From Pseudomonas mosselii (lineage in GTDB: Bacteria > Pseudomonadota > Gammaproteobacteria > Pseudomonadales > Pseudomonadaceae): a DNA stretch of 64,000 nucleotides. How positions within the stretch are numbered: the first letter of the stretch is position 1; every line of letters begins with the position of its first letter. The translations under genes were made by a program, and so were the position numbers. The stretch lies in assembly GCF_003205295.1 (NCBI RefSeq), contig NZ_QJRP01000020.1, forward strand, positions 17,446 through 81,445. Direction: 5' to 3'. Below, in pieces: positions 30,935 to 40,311 of this stretch. The notes under the pieces are model-generated. The model was not told the DNA's origin and searched no databases. It saw only the letters and a list, made by a program, of their open reading frames with translations.

Positions 30935-33900
30935 ATGTCATCGACAACCCAAACCCCGCCACCCACGACCACTCTCAGCGACGAGGCTGTCATTGATGGT
31001 TTCATCGCCACGCGGCTGCCGGACTGGCTGAAGCACGCCCCGGCCGACAGGATCAAGGCCTTGCGCGAAAGCTTCAGCGCGCACATGGCCAGTGGCCGGC
31101 AAGTGACGGCGGCGACCCAGGGACTGCTCTCGCCATGGCAGTTCGCGCAGCAGGCATTCTCGCCGTTGATCAAGGAGATCCTTCCAGGCGGGCCGGACCT
31201 CGAACAGATGCAGTGGCTGGACATCCGTTTTGGTCGGTCCGAGGTGATCTCCTCGCCCTCGATGGAGCGCCGCGAGGTGCGTTTTCCGGCCCTGTTGAGG
31301 CTGATGCAGGGCTTTGCAACGGACAGCCAGTTCTTCGAAGGCAGCGGCCTGGTGCGCAAGGACGACGACCAGGTGCTGTCCGCGGCTCCGGAGCAACTGG
31401 CCAGGCGCTGCCATGCCCTGGATGCCGGGCAGCAGTACCAGGCGTTGCTGACGGGAATGTTCAGTGCATCGACACTGGCAGTGCTGGCCAAGCATCAGTG
31501 CACGGCGTTTGCCCTTGCCTGTGAGCGTGCGGCCGCCGAGTCGTTGATCGATATGGACACGCTCGCTGCACTGAAACGGCTGACCGAACCGGCGGTGCAG
31601 TCGTCGCCAGGCCCGGTGCAGGCCTATGCCGGAGAGCTGCGGATGTTGCAGTGCACCATCGAGAACGGGCTGCTGGTGCAACTGCGGGATGCTACGGGTG
31701 CATCGAAGGGGGTGGTGTACTACCTGCCCGCCGATGAGCAGCGCCCACTGCGCCATTTCGCCTCGCAGCAATTGCTGAGCGACTTTCTCAAGGAGCACCT
31801 GTCCACGCCGCAGCCGCACAAGCAGATTCGCCTGCTGGTCAGTCTGAAGGAGCGTGCCGGCTTCATGGGGACGCTGGACATGCGCCTGTCCGACGATGAG
31901 GCGGATTTCGAACTGCAGGGGCGGGTCGTTCAAGGCGACATTTTCGAGGCCCTGGCGCGCAACCAGGTCAATCGCCTCAAGGAACAGGGGCGTCTGGTGC
32001 TGGTTCCGAGCGCGGATGCGGATCGGCAGTTGTCCGAGGAACGATTGCGGCGCTGGCAAGGCCTCGGGCTGGACGCGCTGGGACTGGTGGGCCTGGCGGT
32101 GCCGGTGGTGGGTGTGGCGCTTTTCGCGAAAATGGTCTGGGACACCCTGGGCGAAGTCTATGAAGGTGCCGTGGACTGGCATGAGGGGCACCAGCACGAA
32201 GCCATGCAACACATGCTGCAGGTGGCGGAAACCGTGGCGGTGACCGGCGCCCTCGTGGTGGGGGCGGGGGTGGTCGCCAGTACCCTTCGCAGCGGCTTCG
32301 TCGATGCACTGGAACCGGTGAATGTCGAGGGTGCCGGCGAGCGGTTGTGGAACCATGACCTGAAGGTCTATGAGTCCGATCCGGGCGCCGCCGTGCTGCA
32401 GGACGATGGCCTGTATGCGCTGGACGGACGTCAGTGGTTGCGCGTGGGCGATCGCTACTACGAAGTCCATCGGCCGGTCGCTGCCAAGCCTCGGCGGCTC
32501 AGGCATCCGCGTGCGGCCGATGCCTTTGGCCCACTGGTTGAACACAATGGCGAACGCTTCTGGCGACTGCGCGTGGAGAGGCCGCTGGAATGGAGCGACA
32601 GCGCCTGCATGCTCAACCGCTTGTGGTCGTGCGATCCCCCCTTGGATGATGGGCAAGCGCAGCAGATCCTGCGTATCGCCGGCATGGAGCCTGAGGAGCT
32701 GCGCGGCGTGCTGGTGGAGAATCGCCCGGCGCCGGTGAATCTGGGCGAGACACTGCGCCGGTTCCACGCCGACCAGCGCATCACGCGGGTATTGGAGGCC
32801 GCGCGGGCGCCCGATGCGGTGATCACCGATGCCAAGGTGCTCGAGTGGGCGCGGAATCAGTCAGGGATGGCGGCCAATGACGGCAAAACGCTCGCTGCCT
32901 GGTTGGTTGACGTACACCCTCAAGTGCAGGGGCAGTTGCTGGAGCATCTTGCTGGCGTGCCGGCTCCGGTGGACGAGCTGGGTGCCTTGGTCAAGCGCGA
33001 CTTCCCCAACCTGCCGGATGTCTATGTGGAAGAGGCGGTGCGAGACACCGATCACACGCTGCGCAGGGTGGCCCTGCTCGAATCGCGCGTGCCGGTGACG
33101 CTGGCCAGGTGCGCCCGCGCCCTGTCTCAACTGGTCCGGGTCAATCGTGCGCTGGAAGGGGTGTTTTTCCAGGCGAGCTACAGTAACGACACCGGCGTGC
33201 TGGTGCTGGCGCAGCTGGAGCGCCTGCGGAATTGGCCAAGGTCTGTCAACTTTGAGCTTCGCGAGGGCAATGAGAGTGGCCGGTTGCTGGCGATCATGAA
33301 TCCCCAGGAATCCAGTGATTCCAGGATCGTCCTTGTATGGCGCCGGGGGCGCTTCCATCTCTATGACAGTCAGGGGTTGGAGCTGGAGGACGAGGTGCCG
33401 GAGCCGGCGTCGATCTTCGACGCCATCTCGGTGTTGCTGAAGGAAAGTGACCGAAAAGCCATGGGGATCGAAGGCGCCGACTGCGCTCGGCGGTTGCGCG
33501 AGGCGCTCATCAAGACCTTGCCTTCCAGCCGCAGCGGTGTCCTCGATCGGCTCGGCCTGCGGGCCACCACGCCATGGTTCAACCCTGGAAAACGACTGGC
33601 CGACGGTCGGGTCGGCTATACGTTGGGCGGTTCGGTCTCGCGTTCGGCAGGAGGATCCCTGCGTGCGCGAATCCGTGCACTGTATCCGGGTTTTAGCGAC
33701 GACGAGATCGAGACCTATCAACGCAAGCTGCACCAGGGTGTCGCGAATCCTTATCAGGTGTTGTTGAGCCTCGAGCGCAATCTAGCCCTGCTCGAGGACA
33801 CCTTGGAGTTCTGGGTGATCGGGACGCCCGACCGGGACATGCGAACGGTCCGTCGCCAGCTGTCCCATCGACTGTGCGGTGCCTGGCGCTACGATGGCGA

Positions 33901-35440
33901 GATGATCAGGAATCCCTACGGCGAGGCCGAGGGCATGCTGCTCAATATCAGTGGCTGGCGGGTCGGTTCTTTGCCGGTACTGCCGGCCAGCGTGGATTTC
34001 GACCATATCAGCGAACTGGTAATGGCGGGCATGGGGCTGGATCAGCTGCCAGCGAGTTTCCTGCACTGCTTCCAGTCCTTGCGCACGCTGAACCTCAACA
34101 ACAATCAGCTCACGGCCCTGCCCGAAAGCATCGCCGACTTGCCACGCCTGCGCGCGTTGCACCTGATGGGGAACCGCATTCGCATGGGCGAGCACGACCA
34201 ACAGCAGTTGGCGAACCTTTCTCGCTTGCATCTTCTGGACCTGAGTCGTAACCCCATCCGTTCGATGGCGTTGCGTTTCCACCAGTTGCCACAGCTGGCG
34301 ACCCTGCGCCTCAATCACTGCGGGATGCTCAGTATCCCGGGCGGTATCGAGCGCTGCGGGATGTTGCTGGTGGCCGATCTGAGGAACAACCTGATCTCGA
34401 ACATTCCACCCGAGCTGCTGCGGATGCCCTGGGAGTTCAGGCACCACCTCAGGATTCGCGGCAATCCGATCCCGCACCGAACCATCGCCCGCCTCTATGG
34501 CCTCGATGCCCAAGCGGCCCACCTGGTGCCCGATCCTGCCGGAGCGCCATCCGTGCGGCCCTGGCTCGAACGGGCGGTCGAGGCCGAGCGACCTGCGCGG
34601 GAGGCGATATGGCAAAGACTGCATGCCCTGGACGCAAGCAGCGAGTTGTTCGAGCTGATGGCGCAGTTGACCCAGACCACCGATTTCAGCAAGGCCAGGG
34701 ATTATCTGTCCGAGCAGGTCTGGACGTTGTTCGCGAGCATTGACAGAGATACCGACCTGCGCGAGCGAATCTTTGCCAGCGCCAGGGAGGTGCAAGGCTG
34801 CCACGACAGTACCGCCGAACGGTTCAGCCGCCTGCTGCTGGAGGAAATGGTGTACCAGGCCAATCGCAAGGCGTCGTCGGGAACGGCGGGGGATCAGTTG
34901 CTGGCGCTGGGCCGCCAGCTGTTCCGGCTTGAATGCCTCGACCAGTTCGCCCAGCAGGATGCGGCAAGGCGGCTGACCACACACCCGGATACCGACGTGC
35001 TGGAGGTGGTATTGGGTTATCGGGTGCGCTTGGCTGCGCAACTGCAGTTGCCTGGGCAACCCCGGACCATGCGTTTCGAGCAGCTCGCCGGCATCACTCC
35101 CGAGCGCGAGCGCGACGCCCTGGCAGCGGTGCGGGCCAGCGAGGCGACCGACGAGCTACCGCAAAGCCTGTGCGAGCGCGAGTTCTGGGGCACCTACCTG
35201 CGCCATCGACATGCGAAGGCATTCGCGGCCATCGCTGAACCCTTCCAGGCCCGCGGCACGGCACTCGACAAGCAGAGCGAGACGCTGGGCAGCGAGGCCT
35301 ACGCGCAGCAGTGGAACGACCTGAAGGTCGAGCGCGAAGTTGCAGAACATGCCCTGACCTGGCAGCTCACGCGGCAAGCCCTGGTAACGGTCGAGCAGGG
35401 CGAACTGCTCGATCCGGTCGAATCCGCTCAGCCCGATTGA
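30935..35440 (+). CDS. giant dermonecrotic-toxin-like protein with LRR and NEL E3 ubiquitin ligase domain
   Basis: A 1501-residue protein with three parts. Residues about 1-1000 are of the dermonecrotic-toxin-like (DUF6543) type, with hydrophobic helices at about 376-400 (LGLVGLAVPVVGVALFAKM) and 428-455 that could enter membranes. Residues 1022-1190 hold five or six leucine-rich repeats (LRTLNLNNNQLTALPESIAD, LRALHLMGN, LHLLDLSRNPI, LLVADLRNNLISNIPPELL). Residues about 1220-1490 match the NEL domain of IpaH/SspH effectors: the catalytic C-x-D is Cys1289-His-Asp1291, in RERIFASAREVQGCHD, and the helical end follows. NEL ligases act inside eukaryotic cells by ubiquitinating host proteins, so this is a candidate effector against insects, amoebae or plants. 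There is no signal peptide and no secretion gene nearby. It splits an AraC regulator from its likely operon. Activity is inferred from motifs. Confidence 0.8.
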   Translation: MSSTTQTPPPTTTLSDEAVIDGFIATRLPDWLKHAPADRIKALRESFSAHMASGRQVTAATQGLLSPWQFAQQAFSPLIKEILPGGPDLEQMQWLDIRFGRSEVISSPSMERREVRFPALLRLMQGFATDSQFFEGSGLVRKDDDQVLSAAPEQLARRCHALDAGQQYQALLTGMFSASTLAVLAKHQCTAFALACERAAAESLIDMDTLAALKRLTEPAVQSSPGPVQAYAGELRMLQCTIENGLLVQLRDATGASKGVVYYLPADEQRPLRHFASQQLLSDFLKEHLSTPQPHKQIRLLVSLKERAGFMGTLDMRLSDDEADFELQGRVVQGDIFEALARNQVNRLKEQGRLVLVPSADADRQLSEERLRRWQGLGLDALGLVGLAVPVVGVALFAKMVWDTLGEVYEGAVDWHEGHQHEAMQHMLQVAETVAVTGALVVGAGVVASTLRSGFVDALEPVNVEGAGERLWNHDLKVYESDPGAAVLQDDGLYALDGRQWLRVGDRYYEVHRPVAAKPRRLRHPRAADAFGPLVEHNGERFWRLRVERPLEWSDSACMLNRLWSCDPPLDDGQAQQILRIAGMEPEELRGVLVENRPAPVNLGETLRRFHADQRITRVLEAARAPDAVITDAKVLEWARNQSGMAANDGKTLAAWLVDVHPQVQGQLLEHLAGVPAPVDELGALVKRDFPNLPDVYVEEAVRDTDHTLRRVALLESRVPVTLARCARALSQLVRVNRALEGVFFQASYSNDTGVLVLAQLERLRNWPRSVNFELREGNESGRLLAIMNPQESSDSRIVLVWRRGRFHLYDSQGLELEDEVPEPASIFDAISVLLKESDRKAMGIEGADCARRLREALIKTLPSSRSGVLDRLGLRATTPWFNPGKRLADGRVGYTLGGSVSRSAGGSLRARIRALYPGFSDDEIETYQRKLHQGVANPYQVLLSLERNLALLEDTLEFWVIGTPDRDMRTVRRQLSHRLCGAWRYDGEMIRNPYGEAEGMLLNISGWRVGSLPVLPASVDFDHISELVMAGMGLDQLPASFLHCFQSLRTLNLNNNQLTALPESIADLPRLRALHLMGNRIRMGEHDQQQLANLSRLHLLDLSRNPIRSMALRFHQLPQLATLRLNHCGMLSIPGGIERCGMLLVADLRNNLISNIPPELLRMPWEFRHHLRIRGNPIPHRTIARLYGLDAQAAHLVPDPAGAPSVRPWLERAVEAERPAREAIWQRLHALDASSELFELMAQLTQTTDFSKARDYLSEQVWTLFASIDRDTDLRERIFASAREVQGCHDSTAERFSRLLLEEMVYQANRKASSGTAGDQLLALGRQLFRLECLDQFAQQDAARRLTTHPDTDVLEVVLGYRVRLAAQLQLPGQPRTMRFEQLAGITPERERDALAAVRASEATDELPQSLCEREFWGTYLRHRHAKAFAAIAEPFQARGTALDKQSETLGSEAYAQQWNDLKVEREVAEHALTWQLTRQALVTVEQGELLDPVESAQPD

Positions 35441-35529
35441 CAGCTTTGGCCATTGCCGGCGGAGCTGACCGGCGCGAACATCGTCAGACCGATGGTGCAC
35501 TCCAACAATAAGAAACCAGGAGTCTGACG

Positions 35530-37176
35530 ATGCGCGATTACGCCGAGGCCGCCCGTTCGTTCGACCATGCCCGGGCCGCCACTGCGGCGCTGCATGGCAA
35601 CCTCGAGGCCCTCAACGCCTGTGTCGAGTGCTGCGACCGCCACACTGGCAGCGACAAGCCCGCCCTGGTCTGGGAAGACCGTGATGGCAACAGCGGGCGC
35701 TATACCTTCGATCAGCTGCAGGCCCTGGCCGCACGCTTTGCCAACGTGCTCAAGGCCCAGGGCGTCGAGGCCGGCGACCGGGTCGCCGGGCTCATGCCGC
35801 GTACCCCCGAATTGCTGGTGACCATCCTCGCCACCTGGCGCTTGGGCGCGGTCTACCAGCCATTGTTCACCGCTTTCGGCCCCAAGGCCATCGAGCACCG
35901 TCTTGAGCAGTCCCACGCCAAGGTGGTGGTCACCGACCGCCACAACCGGCCCAAGCTCGATGAGGTGGCGGACTGTCCGACTGTCGTCACGGTCGGTGCC
36001 GTCGAGGGCGAACTGGACTTCCATCGCAGTCTCGCGGCCGCCGCCGGCGATTGCGCGCCAGTGATGCGTACTGGCAACGATCCTTTCCTGCTGATGTTTA
36101 CCTCGGGCACCACCGGCCCGGCCAAGCCGCTGGAAGTACCATTGCGCGCCATCGTCGCGTTCCAGGGCTACATGCGCGACGCCATCGGCCTGCGCCCGGA
36201 CGACAACTTCTGGAACCTGGCCGACCCCGGCTGGGCCTATGGCCTTTACTATGCGGTCACCGGACCGCTGTCACTGGGCCACGCCACCACCTTCTACGAC
36301 GGCCCGTTCAGCGTCGAAAGCTGCGCGCGGGTCATCGACAAGCTGGGTATCACCAACCTGGCAGGCTCGCCCACGGCCTACAGGCTGCTGATCGCGGCGG
36401 GCAGCGCATTCTCGGCGCCGATCAAAGGGCGCCTGCGGGTAGTCAGCAGTGCCGGCGAACCGCTCAACCCTGAGGTGATCCGCTGGTTCGACGACGAGCT
36501 CGGCGTGACCATCCACGACCACTACGGCCAGACCGAGCTGGGCATGGTGCTGTGCAACCACCATGCGCTGGCGCACCCGGTGCACCTGGGCTCGGCCGGC
36601 TTCGCCATTCCCGGCCACCGCATCGTCGTGGTGGACGAGCAGGGCAACGAACTGCCTGCCGGCCAGCCCGGCATCCTTGCGGTGGACCGCGAGCAGTCGC
36701 CGCTGTGCTGGTTCGCCGGTTACCAAGGGCTGCCGACCAAGGCCTTCGTCGGTAAGTACTACCTGTCCGGCGACACCGTCGAGCTCAACCAGGACGGCAG
36801 CATCAGTTTCGTCGGCCGCAGCGACGACGTGATCACCACTTCAGGCTACCGGGTCGGCCCGTTCGACGTGGAAAGCGCGTTGATCGAGCACCCGGCCGTG
36901 GTCGAGGCGGCGGTGATCGGCAAACCCGACCCGGAACGCACCGAGCTGATCAAGGCCTTCGTGGTGCTGGCCCAGGGTTACCTGGGCAGCGCAGAGCTTG
37001 AGGAAACCCTGCGCCAGCATGTACGCCAGCGCCTCTACGCCCACGCCTATCCGCGTGAAATCGAATTCGTCGGCGAGCTGCCCAAGACCCCGAGCGGCAA
37101 GCTGCAACGCTTCATCCTGCGCAACCAGGAAATCGCCCGACAACAAGCCGCGCAGCCGATCGCTGCGGGCGCCTGA
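35530..37176 (+). CDS. acyl-CoA synthetase (AMP-forming), first gene of branched/short acyl-CoA operon
   Basis: A 548-residue adenylate-forming ligase that activates a carboxylic acid to its CoA thioester with ATP. The P-loop is LMFTSGTTGPAKPLE, motif A8 is YYLSGDTVELNQDGSISFVGRSDDVI followed by TSGYRVGPFDVESAL, and the catalytic lysine is in PKTPSGKLQRF. It resembles short and medium-chain acyl-CoA synthetases. CAGGAGT stands 7 bases before the ATG. Four more genes follow within 7-14 bases each and make a complete beta-oxidation set. I remember this set from P. putida as one used for short branched acids and alcohols (2-methyl-branched). The promoter lies in the 89-base gap after the toxin gene. 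Confidence 0.9.
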   Translation: MRDYAEAARSFDHARAATAALHGNLEALNACVECCDRHTGSDKPALVWEDRDGNSGRYTFDQLQALAARFANVLKAQGVEAGDRVAGLMPRTPELLVTILATWRLGAVYQPLFTAFGPKAIEHRLEQSHAKVVVTDRHNRPKLDEVADCPTVVTVGAVEGELDFHRSLAAAAGDCAPVMRTGNDPFLLMFTSGTTGPAKPLEVPLRAIVAFQGYMRDAIGLRPDDNFWNLADPGWAYGLYYAVTGPLSLGHATTFYDGPFSVESCARVIDKLGITNLAGSPTAYRLLIAAGSAFSAPIKGRLRVVSSAGEPLNPEVIRWFDDELGVTIHDHYGQTELGMVLCNHHALAHPVHLGSAGFAIPGHRIVVVDEQGNELPAGQPGILAVDREQSPLCWFAGYQGLPTKAFVGKYYLSGDTVELNQDGSISFVGRSDDVITTSGYRVGPFDVESALIEHPAVVEAAVIGKPDPERTELIKAFVVLAQGYLGSAELEETLRQHVRQRLYAHAYPREIEFVGELPKTPSGKLQRFILRNQEIARQQAAQPIAAGA

Positions 37177-37188
37177 AGGAAGACCGAT

Positions 37189-37956
37189 ATGCTCATCACT
37201 CAAAAGAATTTCATCGTCAGCGGCGCGGCCTCGGGCCTGGGCGCCGCCACCGCGCAGATGCTCATCGAGGCTGGCGCCAAGGTCATGCTGGTCGACCTGA
37301 ACGCCGCGGCCGTCGAGGCCAAGGCCGCCGAACTGGGCGCCAATGCCCGTTTCGCGGTGGCCGACATCAGCGACGAGCAGGCCGCCAAGGCGGCGGTCGA
37401 TGCCGCCGTCAGCGCATTCGGCAGCCTGCACGGGCTGGTGAACTGCGCCGGCATCGTCGGTGCCGAGAAGGTCCTGGGCAAGAACGGCCCGCACGCCCTG
37501 GGCAGCTTCGCCAAGGTCATCAACGTCAACCTGATCGGCAGCTTCAACCTGCTGCGCCTGGCCGCCGCGGCCATGGCCGAAGGGCCGGCGGACGAGGGCG
37601 GCGAGCGGGGTGTCATCATCAATACTGCCTCCATCGCCGCCTACGACGGCCAGATCGGCCAGGCCGCCTATGCTGCCTCCAAGGGTGCCATCGCCAGTCT
37701 CACCCTGCCGGCGGCCCGCGAACTGGCCCGCTTCGGCATTCGCGTGATGACCATCGCCCCCGGCATTTTCGAAACCCCGATGATGGCCGGCATGACCGAC
37801 GAAGTACGCGCCTCGCTGTCCGCCGGCGTGCCGTTCCCGCCGCGCCTGGGCCGTCCACAGGAGTACGCAGCGCTCGCTCGTCATATCATCGAGAACAGCA
37901 TGCTCAACGGCGAAGTGATCCGTCTCGACGGCGCGCTGCGCATGGCTGCCAAGTAA
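37189..37956 (+). CDS. 3-hydroxyacyl-CoA dehydrogenase (SDR, HSD10-like)
   Basis: A 255-residue short-chain dehydrogenase of the type II 3-hydroxyacyl-CoA dehydrogenase kind. The NAD-binding GAASGLG is near residue 12, NCAGIVGAEKVLG follows, and the catalytic Ser148, Tyr161 and Lys165 are in INTASIAAYDG and QAAYAASKGA. Human HSD17B10, of the same kind, oxidises 2-methyl-3-hydroxybutyryl-CoA in isoleucine breakdown, which fits a role for this operon with branched acyl chains. Spaced 12 bases from the synthetase and 12 from the thiolase gene. Confidence 0.92.
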   Translation: MLITQKNFIVSGAASGLGAATAQMLIEAGAKVMLVDLNAAAVEAKAAELGANARFAVADISDEQAAKAAVDAAVSAFGSLHGLVNCAGIVGAEKVLGKNGPHALGSFAKVINVNLIGSFNLLRLAAAAMAEGPADEGGERGVIINTASIAAYDGQIGQAAYAASKGAIASLTLPAARELARFGIRVMTIAPGIFETPMMAGMTDEVRASLSAGVPFPPRLGRPQEYAALARHIIENSMLNGEVIRLDGALRMAAK

Positions 37957-37968
37957 GGAGAACCGAAC

Positions 37969-39162
37969 ATGAGCCTGAACCACGATCCGATTGTCATCGT
38001 CAGCGCCGTGCGCACGCCGATGGGCGGCCTGCAGGGCGACCTCAAGAGCCTGACCGCGGCGCAGTTGGGCAGCGCGGCGATCCGCGCCGCCGTCGAACGT
38101 GCCGGTATCGATGCCGCCAGTGTCGAGCAAGTGCTGTTCGGTTGCGTGCTGCCGGCCGGCCAGGGCCAGGCACCGGCACGCCAGGCGGCGCTGGGTGCCG
38201 GCCTGGACAAGCACACCACCTGCACCACCCTGAACAAGATGTGCGGCTCGGGCATGCAGGCGGCGATCATGGCCCATGACCAACTGCTGGCCGGCAGCGC
38301 CGACGTGATCGTCGCCGGTGGCATGGAAAGCATGACCAACGCTCCGTACCTGCTGGACAAGGCCCGTGGCGGCTACCGCATGGGCCACGGCAAGATCATC
38401 GACCACATGTTCATGGACGGCCTGGAAGACGCCTACGACAAGGGCCGCCTGATGGGTACCTTCGCCGAGGACTGCGCGCAGAAGGGCGACTTCAGCCGTG
38501 AGGCCCAGGACGCCTTCGCCATCGCTTCGCTGACCCGTGCCCAGGACGCGATCAAGAGCGGCCGCTTCGCCGCCGAGATCGTTCCGGTTGAAGTCACCGA
38601 GGGCAAGGAGAAGCGCGTCATCAAGGACGACGAGCAGCCGCCCAAGGCGCGCCTGGACAAGATCCCGCAGCTCAAGCCGGCCTTCCGCGAAGGCGGTACC
38701 GTCACCGCGGCCAACTCCAGTTCGATCTCCGACGGCGCCGCCGCGCTGGTGCTGATGCGTCGCTCAGAGGCTGAGAAACGCGGCCTCAAGCCGCTGGCGG
38801 TGATCCATGGCCACGCGGCCTTTGCCGACACCCCGGCGCTGTTCCCCACCGCGCCCATTGGCGCCATCGACAAGCTGCTCAAGCGCACCGGCTGGAACCT
38901 GGCCGAGGTGGACCTGTTCGAGATCAACGAGGCTTTCGCCGTGGTCACCCTGGCGGCCATGAAGCAACTCGACCTGCCCCATGAAAAGGTCAACATCCAC
39001 GGCGGCGCCTGTGCCCTGGGCCACCCGATCGGCGCCTCGGGCGCGCGCATTCTGGTAACCCTGCTGTCGGCCCTGCGCCAGAACAACCTGCGCCGTGGCG
39101 TGGCGGCCATCTGCATCGGCGGTGGCGAAGCCACGGCCATGGCGGTCGAGTGCCTGTACTGA
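37969..39162 (+). CDS. acetyl-CoA C-acyltransferase (thiolase)
   Basis: A 397-residue thiolase that splits 3-ketoacyl-CoA to acetyl-CoA and a shorter acyl-CoA. The nucleophile is Cys92 in LNKMCGSGMQA, with His352 in CALGHPIGASG and Cys382 in AICIGGGEA. Length and motifs are those of the biosynthetic/degradative acetyl-CoA acetyltransferase group. In this operon it would release acetyl-CoA plus propionyl-CoA from 2-methyl-branched intermediates. Confidence 0.94.
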   Translation: MSLNHDPIVIVSAVRTPMGGLQGDLKSLTAAQLGSAAIRAAVERAGIDAASVEQVLFGCVLPAGQGQAPARQAALGAGLDKHTTCTTLNKMCGSGMQAAIMAHDQLLAGSADVIVAGGMESMTNAPYLLDKARGGYRMGHGKIIDHMFMDGLEDAYDKGRLMGTFAEDCAQKGDFSREAQDAFAIASLTRAQDAIKSGRFAAEIVPVEVTEGKEKRVIKDDEQPPKARLDKIPQLKPAFREGGTVTAANSSSISDGAAALVLMRRSEAEKRGLKPLAVIHGHAAFADTPALFPTAPIGAIDKLLKRTGWNLAEVDLFEINEAFAVVTLAAMKQLDLPHEKVNIHGGACALGHPIGASGARILVTLLSALRQNNLRRGVAAICIGGGEATAMAVECLY

Positions 39163-39170
39163 GGTGAATC

Positions 39171-40298
39171 ATGCTGGTAACTGAAGAGCAACAACAGATC
39201 GCCGACGCCGTGCGCGACTTCGCCCAGGAGCGCCTGAAGCCGTTTGCCGAGCAATGGGACAAGGAACACCGCTTCCCTAAGGAGGCCATCGAAGAGATGG
39301 CCGGCCTGGGCCTGTTCGGCATGCTGGTGCCGGAACAGTACGGCGGCAGCGACACCGGTTATGTGGCCTATGCCATGGCCCTGGAAGAGATCGCCGCCGG
39401 TGACGGCGCCTGCTCGACCATCATGAGCGTGCACAATTCGGTGGGCTGCGTGCCGATCCTCAAGTTCGGTACAGAGGCGCAGAAACAGCAGTTCCTGGCG
39501 CCGTTGGCCAGCGGTGCGATGCTCGGCGCCTTTGCCTTGACCGAGCCCCAGGCCGGCTCCGACGCCAGCAGCCTGAAGACCCGCGCTCGTCTGGAAGGCG
39601 ACCACTACGTGCTCAATGGCAGCAAGCAGTTCATCACGTCCGGGCAGAACGCCGGGGTGGTGATCGTTTTCGCCGTGACCGATCCGGACGCCGGCAAGCG
39701 TGGTATCACGGCCTTCATCGTGCCTACCGATTCACCGGGTTACCAGGTGGCGCGGGTCGAGGACAAGCTCGGTCAGCACGCCTCCGACACCTGCCAGATC
39801 GTCTTCGACAACGTGCGCGTGCCGGTGGCCAACCGCCTCGGTGAAGAAGGGCAGGGCTACAAGATCGCCCTGGCCAACCTTGAAGGCGGCCGCATCGGCA
39901 TCGCCTCGCAGTCGGTGGGCATGGCCCGGGCCGCATTCGAAGCGGCGCGCGACTACGCCAACGAGCGGCAGACCTTCGGCAAGCCGCTGATCGAGCACCA
40001 GGCCGTGGCCTTCCGCCTGGCCGACATGGCGACGAAGATTGCCGTGGCCCGGCAGATGGTGTTGCACGCCGCCGCCCTGCGCGACGCCGGGCGTCCGGCA
40101 CTGGTGGAAGCCTCGATGGCCAAGCTTTTCGCCTCGGAAATGGCCGAAAAGGTCTGTTCGGACGCCTTGCAGACCCTGGGCGGTTATGGCTATCTGAGTG
40201 ACTTCCCGCTGGAGCGGATCTACCGCGACGTGCGGGTCTGCCAGATCTACGAAGGCACCAGCGACATTCAGCGCATGGTCATTGCGCGCAATCTTTGA
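39171..40298 (+). CDS. acyl-CoA dehydrogenase (short/branched chain type)
   Basis: A 375-residue FAD enzyme that introduces the first double bond of beta-oxidation. Signatures: GAFALTEPQAGSDASSLKTRA (acyl-CoA dehydrogenase signature 1), the adenine-binding QTFGKPLIEHQAVAFRLADM, and QTLGGYGYLSDFPLERIYRD (signature 2). The catalytic base is Glu361 in QIYEGTSDIQR, the position of short and branched-chain enzymes rather than that of isovaleryl-CoA dehydrogenase. Eight bases after the thiolase gene. Confidence 0.93.
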   Translation: MLVTEEQQQIADAVRDFAQERLKPFAEQWDKEHRFPKEAIEEMAGLGLFGMLVPEQYGGSDTGYVAYAMALEEIAAGDGACSTIMSVHNSVGCVPILKFGTEAQKQQFLAPLASGAMLGAFALTEPQAGSDASSLKTRARLEGDHYVLNGSKQFITSGQNAGVVIVFAVTDPDAGKRGITAFIVPTDSPGYQVARVEDKLGQHASDTCQIVFDNVRVPVANRLGEEGQGYKIALANLEGGRIGIASQSVGMARAAFEAARDYANERQTFGKPLIEHQAVAFRLADMATKIAVARQMVLHAAALRDAGRPALVEASMAKLFASEMAEKVCSDALQTLGGYGYLSDFPLERIYRDVRVCQIYEGTSDIQRMVIARNL

Positions 40299-40311
40299 AG
40301 GAGCAGACTGC

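Noticed and set aside
30938..32767. 609-residue open frame on the minus strand
   Set aside because: Antisense to the first third of the NEL toxin gene; low-complexity His/Gln/Arg composition.
36841..38406. 521-residue minus-strand frame
   Set aside because: Antisense to the acyl-CoA synthetase, dehydrogenase and thiolase genes; no recognisable protein.
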